DNA of 64,000 nucleotides from Hydrogenimonas sp. (GTDB taxonomy: Bacteria > Campylobacterota > Campylobacteria > Campylobacterales > Hydrogenimonadaceae), in assembly GCA_015490295.1 (NCBI GenBank), contig WFYC01000066.1:62001-126000 (forward strand). Direction: 5' to 3'. Within the stretch, counting starts at the first letter, position 1; every line of letters starts with the position of its first letter. Below the pieces are notes generated by a model. That model saw only the letters and a list, made by a program, of their open reading frames with translations, searched no databases and was not told the origin of the DNA. Below, piece by piece: positions 54,172-62,862 of the stretch. A program made the position numbers and the translations under genes.

Positions 54172-55326
54172 GTGAGCAGCAAATTTTCAATCGAAGAGTC
54201 CCCTACTATCAGTGGAGCCAAGATAAAAGCGATAGGGGTCGGCGGCGGCGGCGGAAATATGATCAACCATATGATCAACCAGGGAATAGATGGAATCGAC
54301 CTGATCGTTGCGAATACAGACGTGCAGGCTCTTGAAACCTCAAAAGCCCCGTACAAAATACAGATAGGTGAGAAGCTTACCAAAGGTCTGGGTGCCGGTA
54401 TGAAACCAGAGATCGGCCAGCAGTCCGCGATAGAGAGCTTCGATGCCATCAAAGAGGTTCTTGACGGGGCAGATATTGTCTTCGTCTCTTCCGGTCTCGG
54501 CGGAGGCACCGGTACCGGAGCGGCACCGATCATTGCACAGGCGGCAAAAGAGGTGGGTGCTCTGACAGTTTCTGTGGTCACAAAGCCTTTCAGATTCGAA
54601 GGAAGAAAAAGGCAGAAACTTGCCGATAGCGGACTTGAAGAGCTGAAAAAAGAGAGCGACTCCATAATCGTCATTCCCAACGAAAAGCTTCTGAGCATTA
54701 TCGATAAAAACCTCGGTATCAAAGAGAGCTTCAAGATGGTAGACAACATCCTCTCCCGTGCAGTCAGCGGAATCAGCAATGTCATACTCTCAAAAGGGGA
54801 ACACGATATAAATCTCGACTTCGCCGACGTAAATACCGTCATGAGCCACAGGGGGCTGGCGCTCATGGGTGTTGGTGAAGCGAACGGACCGAGTTCGGCA
54901 TACGAAGCTGTCAAAAACGCCATCGAATCGCCTCTGCTCGACAATATGAGCATAAACGGCGCGATGGGTGTTCTTGTACACTTCCATATTCACCCCGAAT
55001 ATCCGCTTCTTGAGATCAGCGAAGCGATGGGTATCGTGGAGGACAACGCCGACGAAGATGCTCACGTAATCTTCGGCACCACAACCGATGAAACCCTCGC
55101 TCCCGACGAAGTGAAGATAACTATTGTCGCTACCGGTTTTGAAAACGAAGAGGAGAAGAAGGCTGAAGAGGAGAAGAGAGAGGCGAAAACCCAGATAACC
55201 CTGATGCAGCCGGAACTCGACGAATCTTCGATTCCCGCCAGCACTCCGCGTGTAAAGGTTGTCGGCGGCTACGACAACGAAGAGATTCTCGACATCCCCA
55301 CCTGGATGCGAAACCAGATGGACTAA
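54172..55326 (+). CDS. ftsZ: Cell division protein FtsZ
   Basis: Tubulin-like GTPase that forms the division ring. AVGVGGGGGNMINHM-type N-terminal loop (here AIGVGGGGGNMINHMIN), the tubulin signature GLGGGTGTGAAP and the T7-loop segment DLDFADVNTVM-like (NLDFADVNTVMSHRG) are intact. A ~60-residue charged linker leads to the conserved C-terminal peptide LDIPTWMRNQMD, which binds FtsA. The GTG start has AAAGGAG six bases upstream. At 384 residues it is normal. A hairpin lies 22 bases beyond the stop. Confidence 0.98.
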   Translation: MSSKFSIEESPTISGAKIKAIGVGGGGGNMINHMINQGIDGIDLIVANTDVQALETSKAPYKIQIGEKLTKGLGAGMKPEIGQQSAIESFDAIKEVLDGADIVFVSSGLGGGTGTGAAPIIAQAAKEVGALTVSVVTKPFRFEGRKRQKLADSGLEELKKESDSIIVIPNEKLLSIIDKNLGIKESFKMVDNILSRAVSGISNVILSKGEHDINLDFADVNTVMSHRGLALMGVGEANGPSSAYEAVKNAIESPLLDNMSINGAMGVLVHFHIHPEYPLLEISEAMGIVEDNADEDAHVIFGTTTDETLAPDEVKITIVATGFENEEEKKAEEEKREAKTQITLMQPELDESSIPASTPRVKVVGGYDNEEILDIPTWMRNQMD

Positions 55327-55333
55327 GCTCTGC

Positions 55334-56092
55334 TCAACGCTCCTGAAACTGGATGGGACCTTCACTCCTCCCATCCAGGAACTGCCTTACATAAGGGTTT
55401 TTCGTATTTTTGAAATGCTCCGCATCACCTGTTTCTATTATCTTCCCGTCATACAGCATCGCGAAATAGTCACCCGCTTTGAAACTCTCTTTAATATCGT
55501 GTGAAATCAGAACCGAAGTGACCCCCAGTCTATTTTTTAGATGTATGATCATTTGAGAGATAAGGTCGCTCGTAATAGGATCAAGGCCGCTTGTAGGCTC
55601 ATCGTAAAGAATTATCTGCGGATCCATAACTATCGTACGTGCTAGACCGACCCGCTTGCGCATTCCGCCGCTAAGCTCGTCCGGAAACAGGTTCATTACC
55701 TCTTTAGGCTTCAGGGCCACCATCTCCAGGCGCTCTATAATCCGCTCTCTTATCGAGCTCTCGTCCATGTCTGTATGCTCTCTTAGTGGAAATGCCACAT
55801 TTTCATAAACGTTCATACTGTCGAAGAGTGCCCCGCTCTGGAACAGAAAACCGACCTTTTTTCTGATACGACGTATCTGCTCTTCATCGGCACGGCTGAT
55901 CTCTTCACCATCTACCCATATCTCACCCTCGTCAGGTTTCAGAAGGCCCACTATATGTTTGATGATTGTGGACTTTCCGCCGCCGGAGAGGCCCAGAATT
56001 ACAGTGGTCTTGCCTTTCGGAATCGTAAGGTCGACCCCTTTTAGCACATCTTTCGGGCCGAAACTCTTCTTCAACCCTTTGATTACAATCAT
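55334..56092 (-). CDS. MlaF-like ABC ATPase, second paralogue
   Basis: ATP-binding protein of the Mla/Ttg2A class. Walker A is LGLSGGGKSTIIKHIVGL, the Q-loop is FLFQSGALFDSMNVYENVAFPL, the signature is ELSGGMRKRVGLARTI, and Walker B is IILYDEPTSGLDPITS. The ORF track starts at 56179; the ATG at 56092 (MIVIKGLKKSFG) is chosen from family length (252 residues), with GAGG seven bases upstream. Unlike the copy at 27.7 kb it has no MlaE or MlaD neighbour. It is convergent with ftsZ, seven bases between stops. Confidence 0.93.
   Translation of the reverse strand: MIVIKGLKKSFGPKDVLKGVDLTIPKGKTTVILGLSGGGKSTIIKHIVGLLKPDEGEIWVDGEEISRADEEQIRRIRKKVGFLFQSGALFDSMNVYENVAFPLREHTDMDESSIRERIIERLEMVALKPKEVMNLFPDELSGGMRKRVGLARTIVMDPQIILYDEPTSGLDPITSDLISQMIIHLKNRLGVTSVLISHDIKESFKAGDYFAMLYDGKIIETGDAEHFKNTKNPYVRQFLDGRSEGPIQFQER
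55349..55378. terminator. Hairpin between convergent ftsZ and mlaF-like ends
   Basis: Perfect ten-base arms CTGGATGGGA and TCCCATCCAG with a ten-base loop, 22 bases after the ftsZ stop and within the last codons of the opposing gene. There is no T tract, so intrinsic termination is uncertain; it could stabilise the ftsZ mRNA end. Confidence 0.4.
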
Positions 56093-56106
56093 TCTCCAAC
56101 CTCGGT

Positions 56107-56610
56107 TCAGACGATTTTTCTGTAGAGATATCGTCCCAAAAGTATCGCCAATGCTACCACAAAGATCTTGAAATCCCACTCAGAGGCTATATGTGCTTTT
56201 TGAAAAAGTTCGTTTTCGAGTATAGATTCCCCCTCTGCCTGAAACTCAAGAATCTGTGGGGTATAGTAGAGGGTAAACATAAACCCTGTCCATACAGTTA
56301 CAAAAGCACTGTAGAATGTTACAGGGTCACGATAGAAGCGGAGAAAATGGTACCCCTCCGCTACAAGTATTGCTGCACACGTTATGTTTACCACTATATT
56401 GCTCTTTATGAATATCTGAGTCATTATGAGCCCCTCCTGGTAATGGGAGAGCACTCCCCCGCCGAGCAGATCATCGGCATGAAATATAACGGGGGCGGCG
56501 AACACCCCTGCACCAAGACCGATTCCAAGCGTTACTCCAAGAAGCATCAGATACGGTATCCATAGATATTTGGGCATAGAGAGCTTTACAGCCGCTTCCA
56601 CTCTTTTCAC
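56107..56610 (-). CDS. DUF4149 family membrane protein
   Basis: A 167-residue integral membrane protein with four hydrophobic segments (about 15-40, 68-90, 100-120, 148-165). LGVTLGIGLGAGVFAAPVIFH and GFMFTLYYTPQIL fit the DUF4149 family, whose function is unknown. It begins right after the prmC stop and is followed by the second MlaF-like ATPase 14 bases later, so the two may be co-expressed. It is not an MlaE-type permease. Confidence 0.8.
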   Translation of the reverse strand: MKRVEAAVKLSMPKYLWIPYLMLLGVTLGIGLGAGVFAAPVIFHADDLLGGGVLSHYQEGLIMTQIFIKSNIVVNITCAAILVAEGYHFLRFYRDPVTFYSAFVTVWTGFMFTLYYTPQILEFQAEGESILENELFQKAHIASEWDFKIFVVALAILLGRYLYRKIV

Positions 56611-57456
56611 TTATATTATCCTTTCGTTTCCAATAGAGTTCAAATAGAAACCTCTGTCATATCCTGCGAGGTCCTTATAAAATTGCGGTATCGGCAGCGA
56701 GAGTCTGCGGCAGTACTCCGAAATCGGTTCTCTCTGATCATAGCCCATTTCACAAAGAAGATGAGCCACTTTTCGCTCATTTGCCGCATCTATTATCTTT
56801 CTGAGAAGTTCATCACCACGCTTCCCGCCTACCAGGGCGTTTTCGGGCTCATAGTGCAAAGGGGCCGGAAGCTCGTACTCCTCGCTTATATACGGAGGAT
56901 TCGATACGATCATCTCCACATGCGCATCAACACCCTCGAGAAGGCTGCACTCGACCAGATCTATCCTCTCCGCAAGATCGTATCGCTCAATATTTCTTTT
57001 CGCATAATAGAGCGCATCTGCGCTTATATCGGTAGCCGTTATATGCAGATTCGGAAATTTTCGTGCCAGCACTATGCTTACAGCGCCGCTGCCTACACCT
57101 ATCTCCGCTATATCACTCAAGCCGTTTGCCTCTATTACTTCCGCACACTTGTCGACCAGAAGCTCGGTCTCCGGCCTCGCTATCAGAACACCCGGTCCTA
57201 CTTCGAGCTCAATATCGTAAAACGAAACCCTGCCTGTTATATACTCGACCGGCTCTGCCGAAGTACGTCTCTTTACAAGATCGAAAAAGGGTTCATCGGC
57301 TTCAAGCTCATCGGAAGAGTTGAGATGGAGCAGGACTCTGTCGCATTTCAAAAGGTGCGCCAAAAGAGTCTCGGCTTCCATGCGCGGCCTGGAAGCCGTT
57401 TCTCCCAACATAGCGGAAGCTTTTCTCAAAGCCTCTTCTATAGTCACAGGCTGCAC
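56611..57456 (-). CDS. prmC: Peptide chain release factor N5-glutamine methyltransferase
   Basis: Methylates the GGQ glutamine of release factors RF1 and RF2. The SAM fold carries IAEIGVGSGAVSIVLARKF, and the catalytic NPPY motif appears in VSNPPYISEEYELP. RPRMEAETLLAHLL and VEYITGRVSFYDIELEVGPGVLIARPETELLVDK are the usual N-terminal segments. The 281-residue length is normal. Its start overlaps the end of the M48 peptidase gene by 13 bases. Confidence 0.96.
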   Translation of the reverse strand: MQPVTIEEALRKASAMLGETASRPRMEAETLLAHLLKCDRVLLHLNSSDELEADEPFFDLVKRRTSAEPVEYITGRVSFYDIELEVGPGVLIARPETELLVDKCAEVIEANGLSDIAEIGVGSGAVSIVLARKFPNLHITATDISADALYYAKRNIERYDLAERIDLVECSLLEGVDAHVEMIVSNPPYISEEYELPAPLHYEPENALVGGKRGDELLRKIIDAANERKVAHLLCEMGYDQREPISEYCRRLSLPIPQFYKDLAGYDRGFYLNSIGNERII

Positions 57457-58688
57457 TCTCCTTTTAGAGCCTCGTCACTCTTGTCCGCCGTGCTCTTGTC
57501 ACCCAGAGCCTTCAGTCTCTCGACTATGGGCGGATGGGAGTAGTAGAAAAATATCGTGAGCGGGTGAGATTTCGGGAAGCTCTGGTTCTCGTCTACAAGT
57601 TTTTTCAGAGCACTCACTAGATCCGATGCGTCGCAGAGCTGCGCGGCGTACCTATCGGCTTCATACTCGTTTTTTCTGCTGACAAAGCTGATAATGGGCA
57701 TGAACAGGAATAGAAACACCGAGATAAGAAGCATAAAAAGAACCATGAGCATTGCAGGCGTCTCCCTGACGCCCAGCTCCATGAAAAAACTTGTCGGAAT
57801 ATGGCCGAAGATATAGAAACCTACAAACAGAATTCCGCCGAGCATGGCGATATTTTTATAGATATCGTGGTGTTTGAAGTGGCCCAACTCGTGGCCGAGA
57901 ACGGCAAGCAGTTCGTTGTCGTTGAGCTTTTGCATCAGGGTGTCGAACAGAACTACCCTCTTGTTTCTGCCCAGCCCTCCGAAATATGCGTTCAATCTCG
58001 AATCGCGCTTGCTTGCGTCAACGACGAAGACCCCATTACTCTCGAAACCGCTTCTACTTAGAAGATCTTTTATCTTGGCATTGAGCTCTTCGTTTTCAAG
58101 AGGGGTGAATTTGTTGAACATGGGTGCTATGAGAGTAGGATACATTAGATTGACTATTACGATAACCGCAAAAATCAGAAGAAAGCTGAAAAACCACCAC
58201 AAGGGAACGTTCATGATTATCCAGGCGATTGCGGCACTTAGAACGGTGGCGACCGCCAACGTCATCAGACCGCCCTTGATCTGGTCGCTTACGAAAAGAT
58301 CCGGGGTCATATTGTTGAATTTGAACCTCTCGTCTATAACGAATGTTTTATAGATAGAAAAGGGAAGCTCTACGATGTAGTTTACGATCAGAAAGAGGTT
58401 CACGGCAACCACTGCCTGCAAAACGGGGTTCATATTCCATGTCAGGGTATCGAGCCACCTTATACCCCATGAGAGCCAGAAAACGAAGAGTGCATACTCT
58501 ATCAGAGTCTCCACTATCTTTACGCGCTCTGTAGATATAAGATAGTTCGCCGCCTTCATGTAGCGGCTGGGGGTCATTAAAACAGGGTTCATATGTTTGG
58601 CACGTGCCACATACCCTATCTGCATGACACTGATGTAGATTTTTATAAGGACATATATGAAAAATATAATCGAGAGAGCCTGAATCAT
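57444..58688 (-). CDS. M48 (Ste24-like) membrane zinc metallopeptidase
   Basis: Integral membrane protease of 414 residues with about six to seven hydrophobic segments. The zinc site is LGHELGHFKHHD, and a further ligand Glu lies in RKNEYEADRYAA. SGFESNGVFVVDASKRDSRLNAYFGGLGRNKRVVLFDTL is typical of Ste24-like (CAAX protease 1) members. In bacteria its substrates are mostly unknown, with membrane-protein quality control the likely role. It precedes prmC, an order I recall from Helicobacter. Confidence 0.93.
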   Translation of the reverse strand: MIQALSIIFFIYVLIKIYISVMQIGYVARAKHMNPVLMTPSRYMKAANYLISTERVKIVETLIEYALFVFWLSWGIRWLDTLTWNMNPVLQAVVAVNLFLIVNYIVELPFSIYKTFVIDERFKFNNMTPDLFVSDQIKGGLMTLAVATVLSAAIAWIIMNVPLWWFFSFLLIFAVIVIVNLMYPTLIAPMFNKFTPLENEELNAKIKDLLSRSGFESNGVFVVDASKRDSRLNAYFGGLGRNKRVVLFDTLMQKLNDNELLAVLGHELGHFKHHDIYKNIAMLGGILFVGFYIFGHIPTSFFMELGVRETPAMLMVLFMLLISVFLFLFMPIISFVSRKNEYEADRYAAQLCDASDLVSALKKLVDENQSFPKSHPLTIFFYYSHPPIVERLKALGDKSTADKSDEALKGECSL

Positions 58689-58808
58689 CCTCTTTTCCCC
58701 TGCTTCTTCATGGACCCTCCTGTCAAAATAATGATGATTATAGCCAAGTTAGGTTAAAATCTCGTTTCAATTCATTAATGTAAATCATCTTTATAAGAAA
58801 AGGCGTTT

Positions 58809-60761
58809 ATGGCACTCGTTGACCTGCTTGATGTGGACAAACAGTTTGAATCTCAAATCATATTCAAAGGGATCAACTTTCATATTGATGAATATGAAAG
58901 AATCGTGATTGTCGGCCGAAACGGCAGCGGCAAGAGTACCCTGATGAAAATCGTCAGTGGCGAAATAGAGCCAGATGCCGGGAAAAGGGTCGTCAGGCAG
59001 GGAATCCGTATAGAGATGCTCTCCCAGCAGCCGCTCTTTGAAGCCGGTGTTAGCGTAAGAGAGGCGATAGAGAAAGAGCTGACACAGATACAGGAGGCGA
59101 AAAAGCGCTTCGAAGAGATCTCCGCAAAGCTTGCCGAGGATTTCGAGAACAGGGCTCTGCTTGAAGAGCACGCGAAACTAACGGCCTTTCTCGACTACCA
59201 CAACGCATGGAACCTCGATGACAAGATAGAACGTATTTTGAAAGAGTTCGACCTCAAAGCCTACGAGAACAGGCCGGTAAACCTGCTTAGCGGAGGAGAG
59301 CAAAGACGCGTAGCCCTGGCATCTTTGCTGCTCAAAAAACCGGATATTCTGATGCTGGACGAGCCTACCAACCATCTGGACGTCTACATGGTGGAGTTTC
59401 TGGAGGAGCTCCTTTTGAAAGAGAAGTTCACACTCCTTCTGATCTCGCACGACCGCTACTTCATAGACCGCATAGCGACCAGAACGGTAGAGATCGACGA
59501 CCATAAGCTCAGAAGTTTCAAGGGTGGTTACGAGAGCTATCTTCACCAAAAGGAGCAGCTGCTTCACGCGATGGCCAAAGAGCATGAAAACCTTCTCAAA
59601 CTCCTGAAATCTGAGGAGGAGTGGCTCAGACGCGGCGTAAAAGCGAGACTTAAACGGAACGAAGGGCGAAAAAAGCGGGTCATGCAGATGCGTGAACAGG
59701 CGAAAAAGAACCCCTCAGTCATACGCAAAATAAGACTAGAACTGGAGCGTGAAAAGCACCACTTCAACCGTGAAGAGGGAGTAAGCAGAAAGAAGGTTCT
59801 TTTCGAGATAGAGCATCTTGAAAAGAGGCTTGGAGAGAAACTGCTCATTCACAACTTCTCAAACAGAATACTTCAGAAAGACCGCATAGCCATCGTTGGT
59901 AAAAACGGCAGCGGAAAGTCCACGTTCTTGCATCTGCTGCTCGGCCGCGAAAAGCCCGACGGAGGAGTCATAAAACGTGGGGATTTCAAAATAGGCTACT
60001 TCGACCAGCACAGAGAGATGCTCGATGACGACAAAAACCTGATAGAGACCTTCTGTCCTTACGGAGGAGACCGCGTAGACGTACAGGGCAAAAATATGCA
60101 CGTCTACGGCTATCTGAAAAATTTCCTCTTTCCCAAAGAGTATCTGGATAAAAAGATAGGTGTACTCAGCGGCGGCGAAAAGAACCGCGTCGCACTGGCA
60201 CTTCTATTTACAAAAAAGGTCGACTGCCTGATTCTCGACGAGCCTACCAACGATCTCGATATTCCCACCATCAACATACTCGAAGAGTATCTGCTCAACT
60301 TTTCGGGAGCCCTTATTTTTGTAAGCCACGACCGCTATTTCGTTGACAAGATAGCCAAAAAACTATTCATCTTCAAAGGACACGGCATAGTCGAAGAGAG
60401 CTATCAACCCTACTCCGAGTTTCTCGCTATCGAAAAAGAGCTCAAAAACGTGGAACAGTACGAACATGAACTAAAAACCCAAAAAGCTCAAACGACAGAC
60501 GACAAACGACAAACGACAAAAAAGAAGAAACTGAGCTACAACGAACAGCGTGAACTCGAACGCCTGCCGGATGAAATCGACGCACTGGAAGAGCGCATAG
60601 CGCAGTTGAACGAGTGCCTCGCGGACCCGGATTGCTACCAGGAAAAAGGGATACAGAATCTTACCGATGAACTGAATGAACTCGAGATAGAGTACAACAC
60701 AAAAGCGGACCGCTACCTCGAACTTTTGGAGTTGCAGGAGGAGTTGGAAGGGCAGAGCTGA
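58809..60761 (+). CDS. ABC-F family ATPase (Uup-like)
   Basis: Soluble double ABC protein with no membrane part, of the class acting on ribosomes. First cassette: VGRNGSGKSTLMKIVSGE, LLSGGEQRRVALASLL, LMLDEPTNHLD. A basic linker of ~100 residues (WLRRGVKARLKRNEGRKKRVMQM) is characteristic of Uup. Second cassette: VGKNGSGKSTFLHLLLG, VLSGGEKNRVALALL, LILDEPTNDLD. A C-terminal coiled coil (NEQRELERLPDEIDALEERIAQL) ends the 650 residues. Four copies of a seven-base repeat interrupt the stretch between cassette two and the coiled coil. Confidence 0.94.
   Translation: MALVDLLDVDKQFESQIIFKGINFHIDEYERIVIVGRNGSGKSTLMKIVSGEIEPDAGKRVVRQGIRIEMLSQQPLFEAGVSVREAIEKELTQIQEAKKRFEEISAKLAEDFENRALLEEHAKLTAFLDYHNAWNLDDKIERILKEFDLKAYENRPVNLLSGGEQRRVALASLLLKKPDILMLDEPTNHLDVYMVEFLEELLLKEKFTLLLISHDRYFIDRIATRTVEIDDHKLRSFKGGYESYLHQKEQLLHAMAKEHENLLKLLKSEEEWLRRGVKARLKRNEGRKKRVMQMREQAKKNPSVIRKIRLELEREKHHFNREEGVSRKKVLFEIEHLEKRLGEKLLIHNFSNRILQKDRIAIVGKNGSGKSTFLHLLLGREKPDGGVIKRGDFKIGYFDQHREMLDDDKNLIETFCPYGGDRVDVQGKNMHVYGYLKNFLFPKEYLDKKIGVLSGGEKNRVALALLFTKKVDCLILDEPTNDLDIPTINILEEYLLNFSGALIFVSHDRYFVDKIAKKLFIFKGHGIVEESYQPYSEFLAIEKELKNVEQYEHELKTQKAQTTDDKRQTTKKKKLSYNEQRELERLPDEIDALEERIAQLNECLADPDCYQEKGIQNLTDELNELEIEYNTKADRYLELLELQEELEGQS
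60492..60519 (+). repeat. Heptanucleotide tandem repeat inside the ABC-F gene
   Basis: Four consecutive units, ACGACAG then three ACGACAA, encoding TTDDKRQTT between the second ATPase cassette and the C-terminal coiled coil. Seven is not a multiple of three, so loss or gain of one unit would shift the frame. Confidence 0.85.
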
Positions 60762-60777
60762 ATAAAAACCTGCCCTA

Positions 60778-61062
60778 CTACCGGAAAATTGCAGGCATAC
60801 TCATCTGCTGCTCAAACTCTTCGTCCCAATAGCAGTTCTCGTAACCTTTATCCCACCCCTTTTTATATTCCCGGTCATTAAAGTAGCGTTTGGGAGGTTT
60901 TCGTTCAATAAAACTGTTTTGGGCACTCTCCCACCCATTTTCGCATCCACTGTGATATCCCTGCACAAACGCTGAAGAGCGTTTCTGCAAATAAGACTCT
61001 TGAGACAGGCATCCGCCAAAGAGCACTATTGCAGATACGGCTGCTAAAATCTTTTTAACCAT
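60778..61062 (-). CDS. Small hypothetical lipoprotein
   Basis: A 94-residue protein with a lipoprotein signal ending LFGGC near residue 18. The mature part is rich in aromatic and charged residues (FVQGYHSGCENGWESAQNSF; YKKGWDKGYENCYWDEEFEQ), with two GY/GW-rich segments that look like an internal repeat. Two further cysteines could form a disulfide. No family is recognised. It is eight bases downstream of the sirtuin gene on the same strand. Its function is unknown. Confidence 0.7.
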   Translation of the reverse strand: MVKKILAAVSAIVLFGGCLSQESYLQKRSSAFVQGYHSGCENGWESAQNSFIERKPPKRYFNDREYKKGWDKGYENCYWDEEFEQQMSMPAIFR

Positions 61063-61069
61063 TGTTCAA

Positions 61070-61882
61070 CTACTCTCCCGATATCTTTTCAATACCTTCG
61101 AGACCGCCCATAGCTATACCATAGCCCAAAGAGGCCTCTATCTGCGGCTCTCTCGGATTTATCCGTATGAGCGTCGCGCCGAAATCTCTCGCTATGCGCT
61201 CACCCGTCATCCTGACGGTAGGCACCGCAGTTCCGGCACCTATCTCCACTATTACGAGTCTCAGCCTCTTTAAAGCCACCCGTTGCAAAAAGTCGTCGAA
61301 CCTCTCTCCCTGCGTGCGGGTACGGCCGGCATCCCAGCCCCAGTCGCCGAACATCAGAATGTTGGGCCTGGCGGTCGATCCGCATTTTTGGCACTTCGGC
61401 CACTCAAGCGCCCTGAAACTTTCCATATCGATCGGTATCTCGACCCCATCGGCACTCCATATACCACCGTCACAGCTGCTGCACTGCAGATGGTGGATGC
61501 TGCCGTGGCACTCCACAATTTTCTCTTCATCGAATCGGGCTTTTTGAAACTGTCCGTCTACATTGGAGGTAAAGACGAACCACTCCTCTTTGCTCTTCGC
61601 CAGATCCAAAAGCATGCCAAACCCATCATGGGGCTCGGTATCACGATACAGATGCAGCCTGTGACCGTAAAAAGCCCACGCCAGTGCAGGATCTGCCTCG
61701 AACCAGTGGGGATTTGCCAGCTCCACAAAACTGAGACCCAACCTCTTTGCCACCGGATAGGCCCGCCAGAACCCCTCGTTTCCCCTAAAATCCGGCAGCC
61801 CCGAGTCCACCCCCATTCCGGCTCCGGCTGTAATAAAAAGTGCATCTGATTCCGCGACTATCTTTTCGAGCTTGCTCATCAT
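61070..61882 (-). CDS. SIR2-family NAD-dependent protein deacylase
   Basis: Sirtuin-type enzyme. The NAD-binding segment is FITAGAGMGVDSGLPDFRGNEGFW, the catalytic histidine is in ECHGSIHHLQC, and two CxxC pairs (CSSC, CQKC) form the zinc site. The canonical GAGxS reads GAGMG, and the later TSNVDGQFQKA replaces the common TQNID. The ORF track starts at 61915; starts at 61882 or 61879 (MMSKLEK) give 270-271 residues of normal type. Deacylation releases nicotinamide, which the pncA/pncB pair at 9-11 kb could recycle. Confidence 0.9.
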   Translation of the reverse strand: MMSKLEKIVAESDALFITAGAGMGVDSGLPDFRGNEGFWRAYPVAKRLGLSFVELANPHWFEADPALAWAFYGHRLHLYRDTEPHDGFGMLLDLAKSKEEWFVFTSNVDGQFQKARFDEEKIVECHGSIHHLQCSSCDGGIWSADGVEIPIDMESFRALEWPKCQKCGSTARPNILMFGDWGWDAGRTRTQGERFDDFLQRVALKRLRLVIVEIGAGTAVPTVRMTGERIARDFGATLIRINPREPQIEASLGYGIAMGGLEGIEKISGE

Positions 61883-61929
61883 GCGGTTATTGTACAACAA
61901 AAAGTTTCGGAGCAAAAGCCGATTATCGG

Positions 61930-61935
61930 TATAAT
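61930..61935 (+). promoter_or_regulatory. -10 element upstream of the thioredoxin-like gene
   Basis: TATAAT lies 32 bases before the ATG, with no clear -35. Confidence 0.4.
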
Positions 61936-61967
61936 ATTTTTCCGAAAATCAGCTCGAAAGAGGCAAA

Positions 61968-62285
61968 ATGACCCAAGAAAAAATTGATAAAACCGTCAAA
62001 GAGAGTGCGGGCGTTATGCTCTACTTCGAAGGTGAGCACTGCAATGTATGCCATGCACTGAAGCCAAAACTCTTCGAGGCATTTGAAAATAACTTTCCCG
62101 AAATCGAAAGAGTGGCTGTAGATGTCGCGAGCCACCCGGATATAGCCGCAAACTTTGGAGTATTTTCGATTCCGACCGCCATCATATTCCTCGACTCCAA
62201 GGAGTTTGCGAGAGTTAGCCGCAACGTCAGCATAGCATCCTTGATCGAGCAAATAGAGCGTCCATACGAGATGATGTTCTCCTGA
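61968..62285 (+). CDS. Thioredoxin-family protein
   Basis: A 105-residue cytoplasmic thioredoxin fold without signal peptide. The redox motif is HCNVCHAL (CNVC instead of CGPC), followed by VAVDVASHPDIAANFGVFSIPTAIIF with the cis-proline in SIPT. AAAGAGG precedes the ATG. The altered CxxC dipeptide suggests a special partner rather than general reductase function. It is divergent from the sirtuin gene and followed by a ~127-base gap. Confidence 0.88.
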   Translation: MTQEKIDKTVKESAGVMLYFEGEHCNVCHALKPKLFEAFENNFPEIERVAVDVASHPDIAANFGVFSIPTAIIFLDSKEFARVSRNVSIASLIEQIERPYEMMFS

Positions 62286-62367
62286 TATCCAGCCGACTCC
62301 TAAATTATTATTTTTACTAATATATATTCAGGTGCAAAAATCTTGCATTGGATAAAGTTATCTTATG

Positions 62368-62390
62368 GAACATTGCTATCTGTGATGTTC
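62368..62390. promoter_or_regulatory. Inverted repeat upstream of the cytochrome c'-like gene
   Basis: Arms GAACAT and ATGTTC separated by 11 bases, 22 bases before the ATG. It could be an operator or leader hairpin. No regulator is identified. Confidence 0.3.
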
Positions 62391-62412
62391 TGTACGAAAG
62401 AAAGGGGACGCC

Positions 62413-62847
62413 ATGAAAAAGGTGTTTTTTTCACTCGGCCTCGTAATTTCGTTGTCGGTTGCCGGTCAGCCTCATACACCAATGACCCCGGAGCAGAAGG
62501 CGCTTCAAAAAACGATGAAAACTCTCGCCAAAGGCCTTACACGCATTCAGTACGGTATCCTCTACAACGATCAGGACGAGCTTCTTGCCGGTGTACGGAT
62601 GATCAAGCGTACCCAGGACGGCTTTCTGACACGCCACGGTGAAGCATTGAAAGAGTATATGCCTGAAAACCCGAAGTTTGCCGTAAGTCTGGCAAAGCTG
62701 AGCGAGAAAAATATCGAGCGCTACATAAGAATGATGCGCAGCGACATCTTCTCCAAAAAGGACTACAGCCGTATCACGGCAGGGTACACCCACATCATGC
62801 AAGAGTGTGTAGGGTGCCATCGGAAACTCAGAAAGCGGAAATGGTAG
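62413..62847 (+). CDS. Cytochrome c'-like protein
   Basis: A signal peptide (residues 1-18, FSLGLVISLSVAG) precedes a helical mature protein of ~125 residues. The single heme site CVGCH lies near the C-terminus in HIMQECVGCHRKLRKR. A C-terminal heme in a four-helix layout is the arrangement of cytochrome c' and related class II cytochromes, which bind NO or act in electron transfer. AAAGGGG precedes the ATG. No neighbouring oxidoreductase is seen. Confidence 0.85.
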   Translation: MKKVFFSLGLVISLSVAGQPHTPMTPEQKALQKTMKTLAKGLTRIQYGILYNDQDELLAGVRMIKRTQDGFLTRHGEALKEYMPENPKFAVSLAKLSEKNIERYIRMMRSDIFSKKDYSRITAGYTHIMQECVGCHRKLRKRKW

Positions 62848-62862
62848 CACACACTAGAAACG

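Noticed and set aside
54238-54256. GGC trinucleotide run in ftsZ as a microsatellite
   Set aside because: It encodes the conserved glycine-rich GTP-binding loop; length changes would be in frame and the glycines are functionally required.
55334-56179. Longer start for the second MlaF-like ATPase
   Set aside because: The first 29 codons of the ORF overlap the DUF4149 gene and do not resemble the family; the ATG at 56092 matches normal ABC ATPase starts.
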